Assembly: GCA_031388245.1 (NCBI GenBank)
Contig: JANNED010000308.1
Location: forward strand, 1-17,020
Direction: 5' to 3'
Length of the DNA: 17,020 bases
Origin: JANMDU01 sp031388245
GTDB taxonomy: Bacteria; Pseudomonadota; Gammaproteobacteria; Burkholderiales; Burkholderiaceae_C
The position numbers were made by a program, and so were the translations under genes. Positions 14,951-17,020 of the stretch are shown piece after piece (position 1 is the stretch's first letter; each line of letters begins with the position of its first letter). Below the pieces are notes generated by a model. The model did not search any database, had not been told where the DNA came from, and saw only the letters and a list, made by a program, of their open reading frames with translations.

Positions 14951-14964
14951 GGAATCCATGCCTT
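14944..14964 (-). terminator. Terminator-like hairpin overlapping the cupin start codon
   Basis: AAGGCATGGA and TCCATGCCTT form a 10-bp inverted repeat around one central base; in RNA it would fold as an 8-bp stem with a 5-nt loop. On the minus strand it ends in TTTTTT, as in an intrinsic terminator, about 55 bp past the stop of the TRAP binding-protein gene. The two candidate cupin start codons are within the hairpin, so it may both stop most transcripts and mask the start codon in those that continue. Confidence 0.65.
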
Positions 14965-15020
14965 GAAGTGTAATTTGAAACGCGCTTGCAGAGATCTTGC
15001 CAGCACGTTTCAAAAAACGT

Positions 15021-16052
15021 TTATCCGCCGCGCGCTTTCTTCAATGCGTCAACCACCACGTTGATCGCATCGGCGCCAATCGTGGCGGCATTCTTGTCAT
15101 ACACAGGGCGCACTTTCTCAAACATGCGTTTTTGCTCGGCAGGCGTGATCTCGTTGACTTGCATGCCTTTGGCCTTCAGCTCAGCCAGCGCCTTGCCATC
15201 GTTGGCGCGAATCGTCGAGCGCTGCACCTTTTGGCCTTCAATGGCCGCTTCGCGCAGCACAGCCTGCTCTTGTGCGCTCAGCGTATCCCACATTTTCTTG
15301 CTGTAGAGCACGAGGAAGGGCGTGTAGGCATGGCGCGTGATGCTGAGGAATTTTTGCACTTCAAAAAATTTGGAGCTGTTGATCGTGACAAAGGGGTTTT
15401 CTTGGCCATCAATCGTTTTGGTTTCCAGCGCTGTGAAGACTTCGCCGAAAGCCATGGGCACAGCATTCGTGCCCAGTGTTTTAAATGTGTCCAAGAAAAT
15501 ATTGTTTTGCATCACGCGCACTTTGATGCCATCAAAATCTTCGGCTTTGTTCACTGGTTTTTTGCTGTTGGTCAGGTTGCGGAAACCATTTTCCCAATAA
15601 GCCAAATTCACCAGACCCGCTTCTTCGAGCTTCTTATTGAAATAGGCGCCGGCTGTGCCATCGAGCACACTATCGACCTCTTTTTCGTTGGCAAACAAGA
15701 AAGGCAGATCAAACACACCGAGCTCTTTCACGATGCCTACCAAGGGCGAGCTGGAGGTGACGACCATTTCTTGCGTACCGGCGCGCAGCGCTTGCGTGGC
15801 TTGCAAATCATTGCCTGCTGAGCCGCCCCAGAAGGCGACCAATTTCATCTTGCCGCCAGCTTTTGCATTCAAGACTTCTTGCATGCGCTTGACGCCTGCG
15901 CCCACCGGGTGATCTTCGTTCACGCCATTGGTGATTTTGATGTTGCGATCGGCAAATTGCGCCAATGCAATTGAGCTTGTCAGCAATGCACCAGCCACGA
16001 CGAATGCTGCTTTGGCGACGAGGCTGCGGCGATTGGATTGAATACGTTTCAT
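15021..16052 (-). CDS. TRAP transporter periplasmic substrate-binding protein (DctP family)
   Basis: The 343-residue protein captures an organic acid in the periplasm for a TRAP transporter. It has an N-terminal signal peptide with a likely cut near ALA at residues 29-31; the NRRS pair at 8-10 slightly resembles a Tat signal, but Sec export is more likely. Family features are GSAGNDLQATQALRAG, PFLFANEKE, FRNLTNSKKPV, the conserved ligand arginine in GIKVRVMQ (Arg179), and GEVFTALETKTIDGQENP. A good ribosome site AGGAG (16066-16062) lies 9 bases before ATG 16052. It lies 46 bp downstream of the large permease gene, so binding protein follows permease. The ligand, probably a carboxylate, cannot be named. 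Confidence 0.93.
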   Translation of the reverse strand: MKRIQSNRRSLVAKAAFVVAGALLTSSIALAQFADRNIKITNGVNEDHPVGAGVKRMQEVLNAKAGGKMKLVAFWGGSAGNDLQATQALRAGTQEMVVTSSSPLVGIVKELGVFDLPFLFANEKEVDSVLDGTAGAYFNKKLEEAGLVNLAYWENGFRNLTNSKKPVNKAEDFDGIKVRVMQNNIFLDTFKTLGTNAVPMAFGEVFTALETKTIDGQENPFVTINSSKFFEVQKFLSITRHAYTPFLVLYSKKMWDTLSAQEQAVLREAAIEGQKVQRSTIRANDGKALAELKAKGMQVNEITPAEQKRMFEKVRPVYDKNAATIGADAINVVVDALKKARGG

Positions 16053-16098
16053 TTTGAGAGTCTCCTACGGGTTAAAAACAACGAACACAAAGTTTGAA

Positions 16099-17020
16099 TC
16101 AGCGCATCCACCATTTCAAGGGGACTAACACCAATTCGGGGAAGAAAACGAGGGTAAACAAGACGATCAATTGCGCAATCAAGAAAGGCATCACGCCTTT
16201 GAAGGCTTGATCCATCGTGATCCGCGCCACGCCGCAGACCACATTGAGCACGGTGCCCACCGGCGGCGTGATCAGGCCAATCGCATTGTTCATGATGAAG
16301 AGCACGCCGAAATACACCGGATCAATGCCCGCTTTGAGCACCACGGGCATCAGCACTGGCGTGAGGATCAGCACCGTGGGTGCGAAATCCAGCGCCGTGC
16401 CCACGACCACGATGAGCACCATCATCATGAACATCAGCAGTGTTTTGTTGCCCATAAACGGCTCGAGCATATCGGCGATCTCATTGGGAATATTCGCTAC
16501 CGTGATCAGCCAAGCGCTGACCATCGCCGCGGCGACCAAAAACATCACCACAGCTGTCATCTTGCCGGCGGCTAAAAACAAGCCGTAGATCTCATTCCAT
16601 TTGAGCTCGCGGTAAATGAACATCCCCACTGCAAATGAATACACGGCCGCAGCCACGGCGGCTTCTGTCGGTGTAAACACGCCTGATTTCATGCCGCCAA
16701 TGATGACCACGGGTAGCAATAGAGCAAACGTGCCGTCAAACGTGATTTTGAGGCGCTCCCCAATTGGCAGCTTTGGGCTGGCCGGCACATTTTCTTTCTT
16801 CGCCACCCACCACCAAGCGATACCAATCGCAATGCCCATCATCAAGCCAGGCACGATGCCAGCAAGAAACAATTTGGTGATTGACACATTGGCCGCCACG
16901 CCAAAAATAATGAAGCCAATCGAGGGCGGAATCACCGGCGCAATGATGCCGCCAGCGGCCACCAGGCCCGCGCTGCGACCTATGTCATAACCTGCCGCGC
17001 GCATCATCGGAATCAGTATT
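16099..17020 (-). CDS. TRAP transporter large permease (DctM family), partial
   Basis: About 307 residues of the C-terminal part are present; the reading frame stays open to the window edge (ILIPMMRAAGYDIGRSAGLVAAGG), so the N-terminus lies outside and the Met-Met at 17007 is internal. PVIPPSIGFIIFGVAANVSITKLFLAGIVPG, FAPTVLILTPVLMPV, GVLFIMNNAIGLITPPVGTVLNVVCGVA and the closing FPELVLVPLKW are typical of DctM. It would form the sodium-driven inner-membrane channel of the TRAP system with a small DctQ subunit, presumably encoded further right. It is upstream of, and probably co-transcribed with, the binding-protein gene. Confidence 0.93.
   Translation of the reverse strand, partial: ILIPMMRAAGYDIGRSAGLVAAGGIIAPVIPPSIGFIIFGVAANVSITKLFLAGIVPGLMMGIAIGIAWWWVAKKENVPASPKLPIGERLKITFDGTFALLLPVVIIGGMKSGVFTPTEAAVAAAVYSFAVGMFIYRELKWNEIYGLFLAAGKMTAVVMFLVAAAMVSAWLITVANIPNEIADMLEPFMGNKTLLMFMMMVLIVVVGTALDFAPTVLILTPVLMPVVLKAGIDPVYFGVLFIMNNAIGLITPPVGTVLNVVCGVARITMDQAFKGVMPFLIAQLIVLFTLVFFPELVLVPLKWWMR

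Noticed and set aside
14951..15013. Upstream extension of the cupin gene to TTG 15013
   Set aside because: The codon is TTG, the added residues do not look like the family, and the extension reads through the terminator hairpin.
15015..15821. Long open frame on the plus strand opposite the TRAP binding-protein gene
   Set aside because: The opposite strand encodes a complete DctP-family protein with signal peptide and ribosome site, so this frame is a shadow.

Overview
The window reads as chromosomal DNA from a betaproteobacterium, most likely of the Comamonadaceae (order Burkholderiales). The base composition is moderately GC-rich. The protein sequences of the paa, xdh, BMP-type ABC transporter and PaaI/GloA genes have a Burkholderiales flavour, and a short interspersed repeat resembles families I remember from that group. 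The placement is inference from memory; no rRNA, tRNA, IS element, phage gene or CRISPR array is present. Genes are tightly packed and no gene-free gap exceeds about 110 bases.

Layout. (1) 1-1691, plus strand: the last codons of paaD, then paaE (end of a phenylacetyl-CoA epoxidase operon), then a small exported DsrE-like protein. (2) 1704-3742, minus strand: a two-gene unit of a Rieske-type oxygenase followed 2 bp later by an adenine/adenosine deaminase. (3) 3863-9685, minus strand: a LysR regulator, an ABC ATPase with two nucleotide-binding domains, two membrane permeases and a BMP-family lipoprotein. The lipoprotein gene has its own good sigma70-like promoter and a strong terminator. (4) 9756-14488, plus strand, divergent from the LysR gene: xdhA, xdhB, gloA and a PaaI-type thioesterase, the first three joined by 4-bp overlaps. 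(5) 14567-17020, minus strand: a TRAP transporter large permease (cut by the window end), its periplasmic binding protein and a small cupin protein.

How it fits together: blocks 2 to 4 look like a purine acquisition and oxidation island. The BMP/ABC system would import a purine or nucleoside, the deaminase would turn adenine (or adenosine) into hypoxanthine (or inosine), and XdhAB would oxidise hypoxanthine and xanthine to urate. The LysR regulator sits between transporter and dehydrogenase and could control both. The Rieske enzyme resembles what I remember of purine-acting oxygenases (HpxD, NdmA), so it may hydroxylate or demethylate a purine; this is the most interesting metabolic lead.

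The most unusual structural signal is a family of about seven ~66-bp sequences, aligned by hand in one fixed ungapped register, scattered through the window. Several lie inside coding sequence in the sense orientation: in the linkers between domains of PaaE and XdhA, in XdhB, and across a permease stop codon. Others lie in the promoter region of the Rieske gene and between convergent genes. A second oddity is a terminator-like hairpin that contains the start codon of the cupin gene.
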